Source: Polaromonas sp. | GTDB taxonomy: Bacteria; Pseudomonadota; Gammaproteobacteria; Burkholderiales; Burkholderiaceae_C | DNA: 64,000 nt | NCBI RefSeq assembly: GCF_030680935.1 | Contig: NZ_JAUXUP010000004.1 | Coordinates: 40,440-104,439, forward strand | Direction of reading: 5' to 3' | Shown: piece after piece, positions 26,996 to 36,936 of the stretch | Position numbering within the stretch: the stretch's first letter is position 1 | How the letters are laid out: every line of letters starts with the position of its first letter | Program-made: the position numbers and the translations under genes | The notes under the pieces: model-generated | What the model saw: the letters and a program-made list of their open reading frames with translations, nothing else | Database searches by the model: none | What the model was told of the DNA's origin: nothing

Positions 26996-29278
26996 TCAGG
27001 CGATCTTGAAGCGGGAAACGGACTGTCTTAGCTCTTCAGCCATGCGTGACAAATCACGCACCTGCAGGGCGGTTGAGCGGGTACCTTCTCCGGTTTGCTC
27101 AGTCACTGCAAAAATGTGCTGGATGTTGCCGGCCACCACGTTGGCAGATTCGGCTTCCCGCGATGCAGCGTTCGAAATCTGCTCAATCAGGTCGGCCAGC
27201 CGGCGTGAAACCAGGTCAATCTCGGACAGTGCGGTACCTGCGCTGTCAGACAGTTTGGCCCCTTCCACCACACCCTGCGTGGAGCGCTCCATGGCGGCTA
27301 CCGCATCTTGTGTGTCGGTCTGAATGGCTTTCACCAACGCAGAAATCTGGCGCGTCGCATCAGCGGAACGTTCAGCCAGTCGCTGCACCTCTTCCGCAAC
27401 CACCGAGAAACCGCGCCCGGCCTCACCGGCGGACGCCGCCTGAATGGCCGCATTGAGCGCCAGCACGTTGGTCTGTTCGGTAATGTCGGAAATCAGCTCG
27501 GTAATCTCGCCAATCTCCTGGGACGATTCACCCAGACGCTTGATCCGCTTGGAAGTTTCCTGGATCTGGTCGCGGATCGAGTTCATGCCACCAATGGCGT
27601 TTTGCACGGCTTGCAAACCCGACTCGGCGGCGGTCAGGGATTGCCGTGCCACCTGGGAGGACTCTTGCGCCTGACTGGACACCTGGTTGATTCGGGTCGC
27701 CATGTCCAGCACTGACTGGCCGGTTTCGCGAATTTCTCGCAGCTGCTCGGTCGATGCTGCCAGCAGCTCGGTCGATGTACTCTCAACCTGCGCGGTCGTC
27801 TGGGCCACCCGGGTCGCCGTGTTCTGCACGTTACCCACCAGCTGGCGCAACTCCTCCACCGTGTAGTTCACAGAGTCTGCAATGGCGCCCGTGATGTCTT
27901 CGGTCACAGTGGCTTCCTGCGTCAGGTCACCTTCAGCCACTGTCTGCAATTCGTTCATCAGCCGCAAAATGGCGGCCTGGTTGGCGTCGTTCACACGTTT
28001 GGCGTCCTGCTCCTGTCCTTTGGCTTCCAGCCGCTGGTTTTCCGCAACCCCCTGGCGCTGCCGGCTGTCCAGCACCTGCAAACGCGCCAGGCCAACTGCG
28101 CACAAAAGGGCAAAGGCCGCAGCCACGGCCAGGGTCGTCAGCGCGCCCGCCCCCAGACCCGTCTGCGAAGAAAGCTTGCCCTGAATGTCCTCCAGACCAC
28201 GGCGCAAGGCCTCGCTGTCAGAAAGAATCGATGCCTGTGCCTCACGCGCCGACACCAGGCCCTGCAAGTTACCCAAAATCGCACCCGCCTGAACCCGGGT
28301 CTGCTCGTACAGCGCCATCAGCGCCTCAAGCCGCTCACGCGTCTGCGGGTCCTTGGAGCCAACCAGACGCAACTCGGGACTGCCTTCCTGCAAGCCCTGG
28401 GCAATTTCCTTGAAGGAGTTCAAGTCCTTGCCCAGCAGAAACACCGCCTCCGGGCTCACGCCCTCCATGGTCAGGAACTCGTTGGCCGACTTACCAATAC
28501 GCTGGGTCAACATCACCAGCTGACCAGCCGCCGAAATCTCCGCCGGGGCCGCATTTTGCTGCAGTTTGAGAGACGCCACCGTCTCTGCGATTTCCAGCAG
28601 GTCCGAAGATTGGCGGTTAATGGTGCGCAGCGCATTGCCCACCTGGGTCAAAATAGCCTGCTGCCCCATGACGGTCGATGCGTTTTTCTCTGCGCGCTCC
28701 ATCAGGGGGGTTACGGTCTGCACTTCCGGCAGCAGTTCGCCACTCACTGGCTCAAGCCGGAGCGACACATCCCCATCCTTCAAACCGCGCACGGTTTTAG
28801 CCAGCACGTCGGAGCTCTCACGGACGTCGGGGAAAGCCTGGGCGCTACCCACCAGCGCTTGCGAAACGGATTTCGCCAGCCTCTGCGACTGCATCAGCGA
28901 TTGTCCGGTTGCCGCCACTTGCTGAGCGACCCTGTCCGCCTGGTTCAGGGCAACGAATGTCACCGCGCCCAGCACGATGACCGAGAAGGCCATCAAAATC
29001 ACAAGCACCCGCTGGTGCTGGCCCATGGGTCGGCGACCCAACAAAGGCAGCGACAAAAGCTCTACGTCGTCAGGCGTCTCGTCCGGGGACTGGGTTTCGG
29101 GGTCGTCGCCCACATCGGTCTGGGTCGACGACATCGCTGACACCGGGTTAACCTGCACGTCAAGGGCGCCAGTGGCAAGCGGATCGACCGACATATCCAG
29201 AGAAACACCATCCATGCTGTCCTCAGGTGGCGCTTGTTTTGTTTTGAACAGCTTCTGGATTTTTTCAATGACAGACAT
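26996..29278 (-). CDS. pilJ: PilJ-type methyl-accepting chemotaxis protein
   Basis: The 760-residue inner-membrane receptor has an acidic cytosolic N-terminus and a transmembrane segment near 88-110. A long periplasmic helical sensor with PilJ-type repeats follows, then a second transmembrane segment near 380-403, a HAMP region and a signalling hairpin whose tip carries the conserved ALNAAIQAA and EVQRLAERS blocks. It feeds surface or pilin-related signals to ChpA through the CheW-like PilI. The gene lies 31 nt after pilI and 53 nt before chpA. Confidence 0.94.
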   Translation of the reverse strand: MSVIEKIQKLFKTKQAPPEDSMDGVSLDMSVDPLATGALDVQVNPVSAMSSTQTDVGDDPETQSPDETPDDVELLSLPLLGRRPMGQHQRVLVILMAFSVIVLGAVTFVALNQADRVAQQVAATGQSLMQSQRLAKSVSQALVGSAQAFPDVRESSDVLAKTVRGLKDGDVSLRLEPVSGELLPEVQTVTPLMERAEKNASTVMGQQAILTQVGNALRTINRQSSDLLEIAETVASLKLQQNAAPAEISAAGQLVMLTQRIGKSANEFLTMEGVSPEAVFLLGKDLNSFKEIAQGLQEGSPELRLVGSKDPQTRERLEALMALYEQTRVQAGAILGNLQGLVSAREAQASILSDSEALRRGLEDIQGKLSSQTGLGAGALTTLAVAAAFALLCAVGLARLQVLDSRQRQGVAENQRLEAKGQEQDAKRVNDANQAAILRLMNELQTVAEGDLTQEATVTEDITGAIADSVNYTVEELRQLVGNVQNTATRVAQTTAQVESTSTELLAASTEQLREIRETGQSVLDMATRINQVSSQAQESSQVARQSLTAAESGLQAVQNAIGGMNSIRDQIQETSKRIKRLGESSQEIGEITELISDITEQTNVLALNAAIQAASAGEAGRGFSVVAEEVQRLAERSADATRQISALVKAIQTDTQDAVAAMERSTQGVVEGAKLSDSAGTALSEIDLVSRRLADLIEQISNAASREAESANVVAGNIQHIFAVTEQTGEGTRSTALQVRDLSRMAEELRQSVSRFKIA

Positions 29279-29309
29279 GGTGAGCCTTCCGGGGGAAAAC
29301 GTGCGCGCG

Positions 29310-29840
29310 CTAGGCGCTGATGGTCAAAAAATGAGCTTGCTGGGCGAGCAACTGAAGGTTGATTTCCTGCCAGCTCACGCCGACAGCATCCACATAGCTG
29401 TGGCCAAAAAATTCTGGCGCGTCGCTCGCGCGCTCTGCAAAGTCGGTAAATGCGTCCGGGTTGCGCAGACCAGAAAGCTTGTCAATCTGGAGCGCGCAGT
29501 TGATCTCGAGTGCGCTATTGAGCGCCACCAGACGCGATTCGGTCCGGGCCAGCTCACTGCGGGGTCGCGGCGTGACGCCAGTGACAAAACTCGCCAGATC
29601 GACAATGCCGTACAAGCCACCCCGCAAATTGGCCACGCCAGCAAACCATGCCTGCGTGTAAGGCACATTTTGCGCACTGACCCATGGAAAAATTTCCCCG
29701 GATTGGTTCAAGGGAAACAGGTACTTGCTGCCGCCGGCCTCGACAGCCAGCCAGGATGCAGCAACACCCTGGGTTTTGGCCGCCTTTAGCCTGTCGGCCA
29801 GGCGGCTTTGGAGTTCTCTGAGCGCTTGTCTGTTGGCCAT
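29310..29840 (-). CDS. pilI: PilI, CheW-like adaptor
   Basis: The 176-residue protein is a single CheW-fold domain (residues about 25-165, with FPLNQSGEIFPW and GVANLRGGLYGIVDL). It couples the PilJ receptor to the ChpA kinase in the cytosol. Order and spacing (23 nt after pilH) match the canonical pilGHIJ-chpA operon. Confidence 0.92.
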   Translation of the reverse strand: MANRQALRELQSRLADRLKAAKTQGVAASWLAVEAGGSKYLFPLNQSGEIFPWVSAQNVPYTQAWFAGVANLRGGLYGIVDLASFVTGVTPRPRSELARTESRLVALNSALEINCALQIDKLSGLRNPDAFTDFAERASDAPEFFGHSYVDAVGVSWQEINLQLLAQQAHFLTISA

Positions 29841-29863
29841 GCTTTAACGGGAATCGGAAGATG

Positions 29864-30229
29864 TCAACCCAGCGACTTGATCTTGGCCATCAGGTCGTCG
29901 GCATCAACCGGCTTGGTGATGTAGTCCTTGGCGCCCTGTCGCATGCCCCAGACGCGATCGGTTTCCTGATTTTTGCTGGTGCACATGATGATGGGCACGT
30001 CGGCATAAAGCGGGTCCCGCGTGATGGCCCGCGTGAGCTGGAAGCCATTTTGCCCGGGCATCACCACATCCATCAGGATGAGGTCGGGCTTTTCCTCCGC
30101 AAGCCGACGAAAGGCGTCTTCCGCGTTCTCGGCGGTTTTGACGGCAAAACCGTTCTTTGTCAAAAGATCGGTCATGAACATCAACTCGGTCTTCGAGTCG
30201 TCCACAATCAGAATTTTCTTGATGGCCAT
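29864..30229 (-). CDS. pilH: PilH, CheY-like response regulator
   Basis: The 121-residue stand-alone receiver starts MAIKKILIVDDSKTELMFM. The acidic pair is D10/D11, the phosphoacceptor Asp is in LILMDVVMPGQNG near residue 53, and the switch Lys is in YITKPVDADDL near 107. In Pseudomonas aeruginosa PilH acts against PilG in setting pilus retraction and cAMP levels. Its ATG overlaps the pilG stop by one base (TAATG). Confidence 0.93.
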   Translation of the reverse strand: MAIKKILIVDDSKTELMFMTDLLTKNGFAVKTAENAEDAFRRLAEEKPDLILMDVVMPGQNGFQLTRAITRDPLYADVPIIMCTSKNQETDRVWGMRQGAKDYITKPVDADDLMAKIKSLG

Positions 30230-30627
30230 TACGCTTCTCCTTGTTTTGCGCTGCCCAGCTCCTGAACTGTGTGCAGCAGCTGGTCTTTGGTGAACGGCTT
30301 GGTCAGGTAATCTTGCGAGCCGACCATCCTGCCCCTTGCCTTGTCGAAAACGCCGTCTTTGGAGGACAGCATCACAATCGGTACATTCGAAAATTTGAGG
30401 TTGCGCTTGATGATGGCACAGGTCTGGTAACCGTCCAGCCTGGGCATCAGAATGTCGCAGAAGATCAGATCCGGCATGTAGTCATTGACCTTGGAAAGGG
30501 CATCAAAGCCGTCTTCGGCAAGCAGGACTTCGTGGCCGCCCTGCTTGAGAAATATCTCTGCGCTGCGGCGAATGGTGTTGCTGTCATCAATGACCAACAC
30601 CTTGAGCCCTGAACTGGGAATACTCAC
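30229..30627 (-). CDS. pilG: PilG, CheY-like response regulator
   Basis: The 132-residue receiver has a DDS acidic patch near residues 14-16, the phosphoacceptor in LIFCDILMPRLDG near 58 and the conserved KPF near 110. PilG is the response regulator that promotes pilus extension and adenylate cyclase signalling in Pseudomonas. It heads the Chp genes proper, 76 nt behind the rubredoxin gene. Confidence 0.93.
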   Translation of the reverse strand: MSIPSSGLKVLVIDDSNTIRRSAEIFLKQGGHEVLLAEDGFDALSKVNDYMPDLIFCDILMPRLDGYQTCAIIKRNLKFSNVPIVMLSSKDGVFDKARGRMVGSQDYLTKPFTKDQLLHTVQELGSAKQGEA

Positions 30628-30703
30628 TGACTGTGCTCCTTGAGATGCACGGCTTGGGCATGACTTAGGCCGCGCATGTTATTCAGGCAAACGCCCCGGG
30701 CAT

Positions 30704-30877
30704 TCAGATCTGGACCATTTCAAAATCTTCCTTGCGGGCTCCGCATTCGGGACAGGTCCAGTTCATGGGTACCTGACCCCAGAGAGTGCCAGGCTCAATG
30801 CCGTGTTCAGGTGCCCCCGCCGCTTCGTCATATATCCAGCCACAAATTAAACACATCCAGGTTGTTGATTGAGTCAC
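30704..30877 (-). CDS. Rubredoxin
   Basis: A small gene of 57 codons. The product has two CxxCG iron-binding knuckles, MCLICGWIYDEAAG and WTCPECGARKEDF, the complete rubredoxin signature for one Fe(Cys)4 centre. GTG at 30877 gives the normal N-terminal extension TQSTTW, with GAAGG upstream; the internal ATG at 30856 would remove residues that usually precede the first Cys. It serves as a one-electron carrier. It sits upstream of pilG in the same direction and diverges from thiD. Whether it has a role in the pilus system or only shares the transcript is unknown. It could also serve the short rubrerythrin at 1784, which lacks such a domain. Confidence 0.93.
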   Translation of the reverse strand: MTQSTTWMCLICGWIYDEAAGAPEHGIEPGTLWGQVPMNWTCPECGARKEDFEMVQI

Positions 30878-30959
30878 AGCTTAAGTTGCCTTCGAATAGA
30901 ATGCAACAATTGTATCGAGGCGGCGTTGCTTATTCGCGTACCCGCAAAATTCCAGCCCT

Positions 30960-31919
30960 ATGGCAAACCCCACCCCCCCCCCTCTGGATACACGGCAAAC
31001 CGCAGCCGAGGACAGCGAAACTTCCCCTGCCTGCGTGATGACCTTCAACGCCAACGACCCGAGCGGGGCCGGTGGCCTGACGGCAGACATCAGCGCCATT
31101 GCCTCCGCCGGCGCACATGCGCTGGCAGTCGTGACCGGCAGTTATGTGCGCGACACTGCCGAAATATTCGATCACATTGCCTTTGACGAAGACGTGGTCA
31201 CCGAGCAGGCCCGCACCGCACTCGAAGACATGTCCGTCAACGCCATCAAGGTCGGCTTCGTCGGAAGCCCGGAGATCGTCAGCGCGATTGCGGAAATTGC
31301 GTCGGACTATTCTGAAGTTCCGTTGATTGCCTACATGCCCAACCTTGCGTGGTGGGATGAGGAAGCCATCGACAACTACCTCGACGCCTTCCGCGAACTA
31401 CTGCTGCCGCAAACCACCGTTCTGGTGGGCAACCACAGCAGTCTCTGGCGCTGGTTGTTGCCAGATTGGGCCGGCGAAAAAAGTCCGGTAGCCCGCGACA
31501 TCGCCAAAGCCGCATCCGCCTTTGGCGTTCCCTACACGCTGGTGACCGGCATACCGTTGCCGGATCAATTCATCGACAACGTGCTGGCCACGCCACAAGC
31601 AGTTTTGTACAGTGAAAAATTCGAACGCTTTGAAGCCGTTTTTGCCGGCGCGGGCGACACCCTGACGGCCGCCCTGTCTGCACTGCTGGCCAACGGCCAC
31701 AACCTGCAGGCCGCCACCTCCGAGGCCCTGACTTACCTTGACCACAGCCTGAACGCCGGTTTTCACCCCGGCATGGGTAACATCGTGCCCGACCGCCTGT
31801 TCTGGGCGCAGTCGGAAGATGACGATGCGGAGCCAACGAACGAAGAAGTCGCCGACCCTGACGACACGTTGCGGCCACTTCCCCCTTTTGATTTACCCAC
31901 GCATGGCACCAAACACTGA
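30960..31919 (+). CDS. thiD: Hydroxymethylpyrimidine/phosphomethylpyrimidine kinase
   Basis: The 319-residue ribokinase-fold kinase phosphorylates HMP and HMP-P in thiamine synthesis. The substrate motif reads [15 protein letters not shown] (residues about 30-44) and the anion-hole motif [15 protein letters not shown] lies near 230. An acidic C-terminal tail of about 40 residues exceeds the usual length. No other thi gene is near. The 3' end overlaps the hemL start by 17 nt, so the two are probably co-transcribed. Confidence 0.88.
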   Translation: MANPTPPPLDTRQTAAEDSETSPACVMTFNANDPSGAGGLTADISAIASAGAHALAVVTGSYVRDTAEIFDHIAFDEDVVTEQARTALEDMSVNAIKVGFVGSPEIVSAIAEIASDYSEVPLIAYMPNLAWWDEEAIDNYLDAFRELLLPQTTVLVGNHSSLWRWLLPDWAGEKSPVARDIAKAASAFGVPYTLVTGIPLPDQFIDNVLATPQAVLYSEKFERFEAVFAGAGDTLTAALSALLANGHNLQAATSEALTYLDHSLNAGFHPGMGNIVPDRLFWAQSEDDDAEPTNEEVADPDDTLRPLPPFDLPTHGTKH

Positions 31920-33219
31920 CACCGCACCCTCACGCAACTTCGCTCTTTTCGAACGTGCCAAAAAACTGATCCCCGGCGGGGTCAACTCACCGGTACGCGC
32001 GTTCAAGGCGGTCGGCGGTACACCGCGCTTTGTACAGCGCGCGCAGGGCGCCTACTTCTGGGATGCAGACGGACAGCGCTATATCGACTACATCGGCTCC
32101 TGGGGCCCCATGATCCTCGGCCACGGCCACCCGGCAGTGGTCGAGGCCGTGCAGAAAGCGGTTCTCGAAGGCTTCTCCTACGGCGCACCGACCGAGCGCG
32201 AGGTCGAACTCGCCGAAGAAATCGTAAGGCTGGTGCCTTCCATCGAAATGCTTAGACTGGTCAGCTCCGGTACCGAAGCAGCGATGAGTGCGATCCGGCT
32301 TGCGCGAGGCGCCACCGGCCGCAGCAAGATCATCAAGTTCGAGGGCTGTTACCACGGCCATGCCGACGCGCTGCTCGTCAAGGCCGGCTCGGGCCTTGCC
32401 ACCTTTGGCAATCCCACCAGCGCTGGCGTGCCGCCCGAGGTGGTGCAGCACACGCTGGTGCTCGAATACAACAACCTCAGCCAGCTTGAAGAAGCCTTTG
32501 CCCTGCATGGCAGCAGTACCGCCTGCCTCATGATCGAGCCGATTGCCGGCAACATGAATTTTGTACGGGCCAGTGTGCCTTTCATGCAGCGCTGCCGTGA
32601 GCTCTGCACGCAGCATGGGGTGCTGCTGGTGTTTGATGAAGTGATGACCGGCTTTCGTGTGGCGCTGGGCGGCGCGCAAAGCGTCTACGCCAAATACCTT
32701 CCTGGGTTCAAACCAGACATGACGGTGCTGGGCAAAGTGATAGGCGGAGGCATGCCGCTGGCAGCTTTCGGCGGCACCCGCGCGGTGATGGAGCAGCTGG
32801 CGCCGATGGGCCCGGTGTATCAGGCCGGCACCTTGTCAGGCAATCCAGTGGCTACGGCCTGTGGTCTTTCGACACTGCGCGAGCTCCAAAAGCCCGGGTT
32901 TTATGAAGCACTGGGCGAGCGTACCCGCAGCCTGGTCAGCGGCTTGACCGGTGCCGCCGCCCAGGCGGGCGTGCCCTTTTGCGGCGACAGCGAGGGCGGC
33001 ATGTTTGGCTTTTTCCTGATGGACAAGCTGCCGCAAAACTACGCCACGGTGATGACAACAGACAGTCCGGCCTTCAACCGTTTCTTCCATGCAATGCTGG
33101 ACAAGGGTGTGTATTACGCCCCGGCTCTGTATGAAGCCGGCTTTGTCAGTTCGGCGCATACGGCGGCTGATATTGAAGCCACGGTGGATGCCGCGACACA
33201 GTTTTTTGCTGCGCTTTGA
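31903..33219 (+). CDS. hemL: Glutamate-1-semialdehyde 2,1-aminomutase
   Basis: The 438-residue PLP enzyme turns glutamate-1-semialdehyde into 5-aminolevulinate in the C5 haem pathway. The PLP lysine is K278 within [11 protein letters not shown], and the N-terminus has the family block [14 protein letters not shown]. The start at 31903 (MAPNTDTAP) is chosen because the upstream 28 codons are the thiD tail in another frame. The length matches the family. Confidence 0.95.
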   Translation: MAPNTDTAPSRNFALFERAKKLIPGGVNSPVRAFKAVGGTPRFVQRAQGAYFWDADGQRYIDYIGSWGPMILGHGHPAVVEAVQKAVLEGFSYGAPTEREVELAEEIVRLVPSIEMLRLVSSGTEAAMSAIRLARGATGRSKIIKFEGCYHGHADALLVKAGSGLATFGNPTSAGVPPEVVQHTLVLEYNNLSQLEEAFALHGSSTACLMIEPIAGNMNFVRASVPFMQRCRELCTQHGVLLVFDEVMTGFRVALGGAQSVYAKYLPGFKPDMTVLGKVIGGGMPLAAFGGTRAVMEQLAPMGPVYQAGTLSGNPVATACGLSTLRELQKPGFYEALGERTRSLVSGLTGAAAQAGVPFCGDSEGGMFGFFLMDKLPQNYATVMTTDSPAFNRFFHAMLDKGVYYAPALYEAGFVSSAHTAADIEATVDAATQFFAAL

Positions 33220-33251
33220 AGTTCGGTCAGGCCGATCAGAGACAGACCCCC

Positions 33252-33296
33252 GCTATAAATTGAATAGCTGCTCACGCCCGTTCAGTAAGGGCTACA
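33252..33296 (+). repeat. Dispersed palindromic repeat, copy D
   Basis: GCTAT...ATAGCTGCTCACGC then GTAAGGGCTAC, between the convergent hemL and purH genes. Confidence 0.6.
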
Positions 33297-33323
33297 GCCA
33301 TTTTTTATTTGCAGAAATCCGGC

Positions 33324-34895
33324 TCAATGCCGGAAATGCCGAACCCCGCTGAGCACCATCACCACGCCGCGCTCATCCGCCGCCGCAATCACTTCCTCAT
33401 CGCGCATGCTGCCACCCGGCTGGATCACGCAGGTGGCGCCCACGTCAACCACAACATCGAGCCCGTCGCGGAACGGGAAAAAGGCGTCGCTGGCGACCGC
33501 CGAGCCCGTCAGATCCAGGCCGGCGTTGGCGGCCTTGATGGATGCGATGCGGGCCGAGTCGATGCGGCTCATCTGACCAGCGCCTACGCCGAGTGTCATT
33601 CCGCCGCCGCAGAACACGATGGCGTTGGATTTGACGTATTTGGCCACCTTCCAGGCGAACAGCAAATCCTGCATCTGCGCGGGCGTCGGCTGCAGCTTGC
33701 TGACGACTTTTATGTCGGCCAGCGCAAGCTCGTGGTTGTCGGCCGTCTGCATCAAAAGCCCAGAGCCGACACGTTTGACGTCCATCAGGTTGCGGCCCTG
33801 CTTCCAGGCCGTGTCTCCTCCGGGCGGCAGATCGATCTGGAGGATGCGCACATTGACCTTGGTCTTGAACACTTCCAGCGCCTCGGGCGTGAAAGCCGGG
33901 GCCATGAGCACCTCGACAAACTGTTTGGAGATCTGCTGGGCAGCGGTCTCGTCGAGGGTACAGTTCAGCGCAATGATGCCGCCGAAGGCCGAGGTCGGAT
34001 CGGTCTTGAACGCCTTGCTGTAGGCCTCCAGCGCATCAGCGCCCACCGCCACACCGCAGGGGTTGGCATGTTTGACGATCACGCAGCCCGGGCCGGTAAA
34101 ACCCTTGACACATTCCCAGGCGGCGTCGGCATCGGCGATGTTGTTGTACGACAGCTCCTTGCCCTGCAGCTGTTTGGCCGTCACCAGCGAGCCGGGCGCA
34201 GGGTACAGGTCGCGGTACAACGCGGCCTGCTGGTGCGAGTTTTCGCCGTAACGCAGGTCCTGCACTTTGACAAACCGGCCATTGGACTGGGCAGGAAACA
34301 GGCTGTGCACGCCGTCCGGCTGAATGCCGGAAAGATAGTCGCTGATCGCGCCGTCGTACTGGCTGATGCGGTTGAAGGCAGCCACCGACAACGCAAATTT
34401 AGTCGCGTCCCTGAGCTTGCCCTCGGCCCGGAGTTCTTCGAGTACGCCCGCGTACTGCGATGCATCGGTCAGCACGCCCACGTCTTTCCAGTTCTTGGCG
34501 GCAGAACGCACCATCGCCGGGCCGCCAATGTCGATGTTTTCAATCGCGTCTTCCAGCGTGCAACCGGCTTTGGCGACCGTGGCTTCGAACGGGTACAGAT
34601 TGACAACCAGCAGGTCGATGGTGTCAATGCCGTGGCTCTTGAGAGCGGCCATGTGTTCGGGCACATCGCGGCGCGCCAGCAGGCCACCATGCACCATGGG
34701 GTGCAGGGTCTTGACGCGGCCATCGAGCATTTCTGGAAAGCCCGTCAGTTCGGCGACCTCGGTCACCGGCAGCTTCTCGTCGGCCAGCAGTTTGGCGGTG
34801 CCGCCGGTCGAAATCAGCTTGATGCCAAGCGCATGCAGCGCGCGTGCAAAATCAACAATACCGGTTTTGTCGGAGACGGAAATCAGGGCGTTCAT
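33324..34895 (-). CDS. purH: Bifunctional AICAR formyltransferase / IMP cyclohydrolase
   Basis: The 523-residue enzyme carries out the last two steps of IMP synthesis. The N-terminal methylglyoxal-synthase-like domain (residues 1-200) is the cyclohydrolase, starting [20 protein letters not shown]. The C-terminal part is the formyltransferase, with conserved KHANPCG and FFPFRDGLD blocks. It follows fis with a 43-nt gap in the dusB-fis-purH order usual in Betaproteobacteria. Confidence 0.96.
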   Translation of the reverse strand: MNALISVSDKTGIVDFARALHALGIKLISTGGTAKLLADEKLPVTEVAELTGFPEMLDGRVKTLHPMVHGGLLARRDVPEHMAALKSHGIDTIDLLVVNLYPFEATVAKAGCTLEDAIENIDIGGPAMVRSAAKNWKDVGVLTDASQYAGVLEELRAEGKLRDATKFALSVAAFNRISQYDGAISDYLSGIQPDGVHSLFPAQSNGRFVKVQDLRYGENSHQQAALYRDLYPAPGSLVTAKQLQGKELSYNNIADADAAWECVKGFTGPGCVIVKHANPCGVAVGADALEAYSKAFKTDPTSAFGGIIALNCTLDETAAQQISKQFVEVLMAPAFTPEALEVFKTKVNVRILQIDLPPGGDTAWKQGRNLMDVKRVGSGLLMQTADNHELALADIKVVSKLQPTPAQMQDLLFAWKVAKYVKSNAIVFCGGGMTLGVGAGQMSRIDSARIASIKAANAGLDLTGSAVASDAFFPFRDGLDVVVDVGATCVIQPGGSMRDEEVIAAADERGVVMVLSGVRHFRH

Positions 34896-34938
34896 GCTTG
34901 TCTTTTGTGGGGAAGGTAAGGGATGAAGCGCAGACGCT

Positions 34939-35175
34939 TCACTTGATCAGCTTGTGCTCGAGCAGTTTTTTGCGCAGGGTGTTGCGGTTCAGGCCCAGCC
35001 ATTCAGCGGCGCGCGACTGGTTGTGCTCGGCATGCTGCATCACCACCTCCAGCAGCGGCTTTTCGACCACACGCACCATCATGTCGTACATGCCGTCTGG
35101 CTCGGTGCCGCGCAAATCCCTGAAATAGCCCTCGAGACTGGTGCGTACGCACTCTTCGATGTGTTTTTTGCTCAT
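34939..35175 (-). CDS. fis: Fis family nucleoid-associated DNA-binding protein
   Basis: The 78-residue protein has the C-terminal Fis helix-turn-helix ([20 protein letters not shown], residues 53-72). It bends DNA and controls rRNA and recombination sites. Its ATG overlaps the dusB stop by 4 nt, so fis translation is coupled to dusB, as in enterobacterial dusB-fis. It is shorter at the N-terminus than E. coli Fis (98 aa), which is normal for this class. Confidence 0.93.
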   Translation of the reverse strand: MSKKHIEECVRTSLEGYFRDLRGTEPDGMYDMMVRVVEKPLLEVVMQHAEHNQSRAAEWLGLNRNTLRKKLLEHKLIK

Positions 35176-36239
35176 GTGAGCTCTCCCTCCTTTTTGCTGT
35201 CTGCATGTCTGACGGTCACTGCCGCCCCGGCAAGCCCGGCCAATGCCGGCATGCGGTCCATGGACTCACCGAGCACATCAAAAAATTCGCTCACCGCCCG
35301 CCACTGCGCCTCGCAGTCCTCGATCCGGTTCATGCGCGCGCGAAAGGCTTCCCCGCCGGGCAACACCCTGACGTACCAGCCAATATGCTTGCGCGCCGTG
35401 CGCACCCCGGTGAAGTCGCCGTACAGCGCGTAGTGGTCCAGCAGGTGATCAAGCAGCAGACGTTTGACCTCAACCACCAGCGGTTGCGCAAGATGTGTGC
35501 CGGTTTCAAGAAAGTGCCCGATCTCGCGAAAAATCCAGGGTCGCCCCTGGGCCGCGCGGCCAATCATCACTGCATCGGCACCGGTGCAGGCCAGCACATC
35601 ACGGGCCTTCTCCGGCGTGGTGATATCGCCGTTGGCAACCACAGGCACAGCCACCGCTGCCTTGACTTCGGCAATCGTGTCGTATTCGGCCTGACCCTTG
35701 TAGCCCTGCTCCCGCGTGCGGCCATGGACCGTGAGCATCTGTACGCCGGCGGCCTCAAACTGGCGCGCCAGGCCCACCGCGTTTTTATGGGATTCGGCCC
35801 AGCCGGTGCGCATCTTCAGCGTCACCGGCACGCCACGCGCTGCGCAGGCGGCCACCACCGCCTGGACAATGGCCAGGGCCAGTGGCTCGTCCTGCATCAG
35901 CGCGGAGCCGGCCCATTTGTTGCAGACCTTCTTGGCCGGGCAGCCCATGTTGATGTCGATGATCTGGGCGCCCCGGTCAATGTTGTAGGCGGCCGCTTCG
36001 GCCATCATCAGCGCATCGGTACCGGCAATCTGCACCGCAATCGGCGCCTCTTCGCCATCGTGGTTGGCACGGCGCGAGGTCTTCAGGCTGTCCCACAGGT
36101 CGCGGCGCGAAGTCACCATCTCGCTGACCGCATAACCCGCCCCCCCGGCTTTGCACAGGCGGCGAAACGGCCGGTCAGTGACACCTGCCATCGGCGCCGC
36201 AAACAGCCGGTTGGCCAGAACGTAGGGGCCGAGTTTCAT
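35172..36239 (-). CDS. dusB: tRNA-dihydrouridine synthase B
   Basis: The 355-residue FMN enzyme reduces specific uridines in tRNA. The N-terminus MKLGPYVLANRLFAAPMAGV and the catalytic-cysteine segment NMGCPAKKVCNKWAGSAL (near residues 97-115) identify the family. I take the ATG at 36239, which starts at the conserved N-terminus; two in-frame ATG codons upstream (36320 and 36281) add residues without similarity. Confidence 0.94.
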   Translation of the reverse strand: MKLGPYVLANRLFAAPMAGVTDRPFRRLCKAGGAGYAVSEMVTSRRDLWDSLKTSRRANHDGEEAPIAVQIAGTDALMMAEAAAYNIDRGAQIIDINMGCPAKKVCNKWAGSALMQDEPLALAIVQAVVAACAARGVPVTLKMRTGWAESHKNAVGLARQFEAAGVQMLTVHGRTREQGYKGQAEYDTIAEVKAAVAVPVVANGDITTPEKARDVLACTGADAVMIGRAAQGRPWIFREIGHFLETGTHLAQPLVVEVKRLLLDHLLDHYALYGDFTGVRTARKHIGWYVRVLPGGEAFRARMNRIEDCEAQWRAVSEFFDVLGESMDRMPALAGLAGAAVTVRHADSKKEGELT

Positions 36240-36379
36240 GAAAGGAAAGGGGAGTGGGGCATGCTTAAAAACAAGGCACATTGTAGCTGCCCAAAATTTC
36301 AGCAATCGGAATTGGCACACGGATGCGCAGGCCCCTGCCCTACACGCTACTGCATCTGCCCTGCCTATACTCGCGAGCC

Positions 36380-36862
36380 ATGGAGATATGGATTAGGCAC
36401 CTGATCGATGCGCTGGCTTTGCCCGAGTACGGCTTGAGCACGGTTTTTCTGGTCTCATTTATCTCTGCGACGCTGCTGCCGCTGGGTTCAGAGCCGGTGG
36501 TGTTTGGTCTGGTCAAGCTCAGTCCCGATCTGTTCTGGCCGGCCGTGCTGGTGGCTACCGCAGGCAACACACTGGGCGGCGCACTGGACTGGTGGCTGGG
36601 CTACGGCGCGCACAAGGTGGTGGACAAATATTCGCATTCCTCGCACCACGGCCGGGCCGTGCGATGGCTGGAAAAGCTGGGGCCCAAAGCCTGCCTGCTG
36701 GCCTGGCTGCCCGTGGTGGGTGATCCGCTGTGTGCGGTGGCGGGCTGGCTCAAATTTTCGTTCTGGCCCTGCGTCGCCTACATGGCCATCGGCAAATTCC
36801 TGCGTTATTTCACGATGACCGCTGCGCTGGTCTGGGCGTTCCCCGGTGGCTTCAAGTTTTGA
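36380..36862 (+). CDS. YqaA-like DedA-family inner-membrane protein
   Basis: The 160-residue protein has four or five hydrophobic segments and the SNARE-associated/DedA-type pattern: TLLPLGSEPVVFGL, GNTLGGALDWWLGYGA and WLPVVGDPLCAVAGWL. Small YqaA members have no assigned substrate; larger DedA proteins act in lipid-carrier recycling and membrane homeostasis. Start ATG 36380 gives the normal family length. It diverges from dusB and converges on the pseudouridine-synthase-like gene. Confidence 0.82.
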   Translation: MEIWIRHLIDALALPEYGLSTVFLVSFISATLLPLGSEPVVFGLVKLSPDLFWPAVLVATAGNTLGGALDWWLGYGAHKVVDKYSHSSHHGRAVRWLEKLGPKACLLAWLPVVGDPLCAVAGWLKFSFWPCVAYMAIGKFLRYFTMTAALVWAFPGGFKF

Positions 36863-36892
36863 TTGAGCCCTCACGGTAGCTCACTGCGCTCC

Positions 36893-36916
36893 CGTTCGTC
36901 CCGAGCCCGTCGAAGG
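36893..36916 (+). repeat. Single GTTCG..GAG..GTCGAAGG palindrome-half repeat
   Basis: CGTTCGTCCCGAGCCCGTCG followed by AAGG resembles the two inverted copies at 56670-56737. It lies between convergent genes. Confidence 0.45.
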
Positions 36917-36936
36917 ATGGCGCTACCGGCGAAAAA

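Noticed and set aside
33309..34919. 536-codon open frame on the plus strand opposite purH
   Set aside because: It is the antisense shadow of a fully recognisable purH; high third-position GC keeps the opposite frame open, and its product is rich in His, Arg and Gly with no domain.
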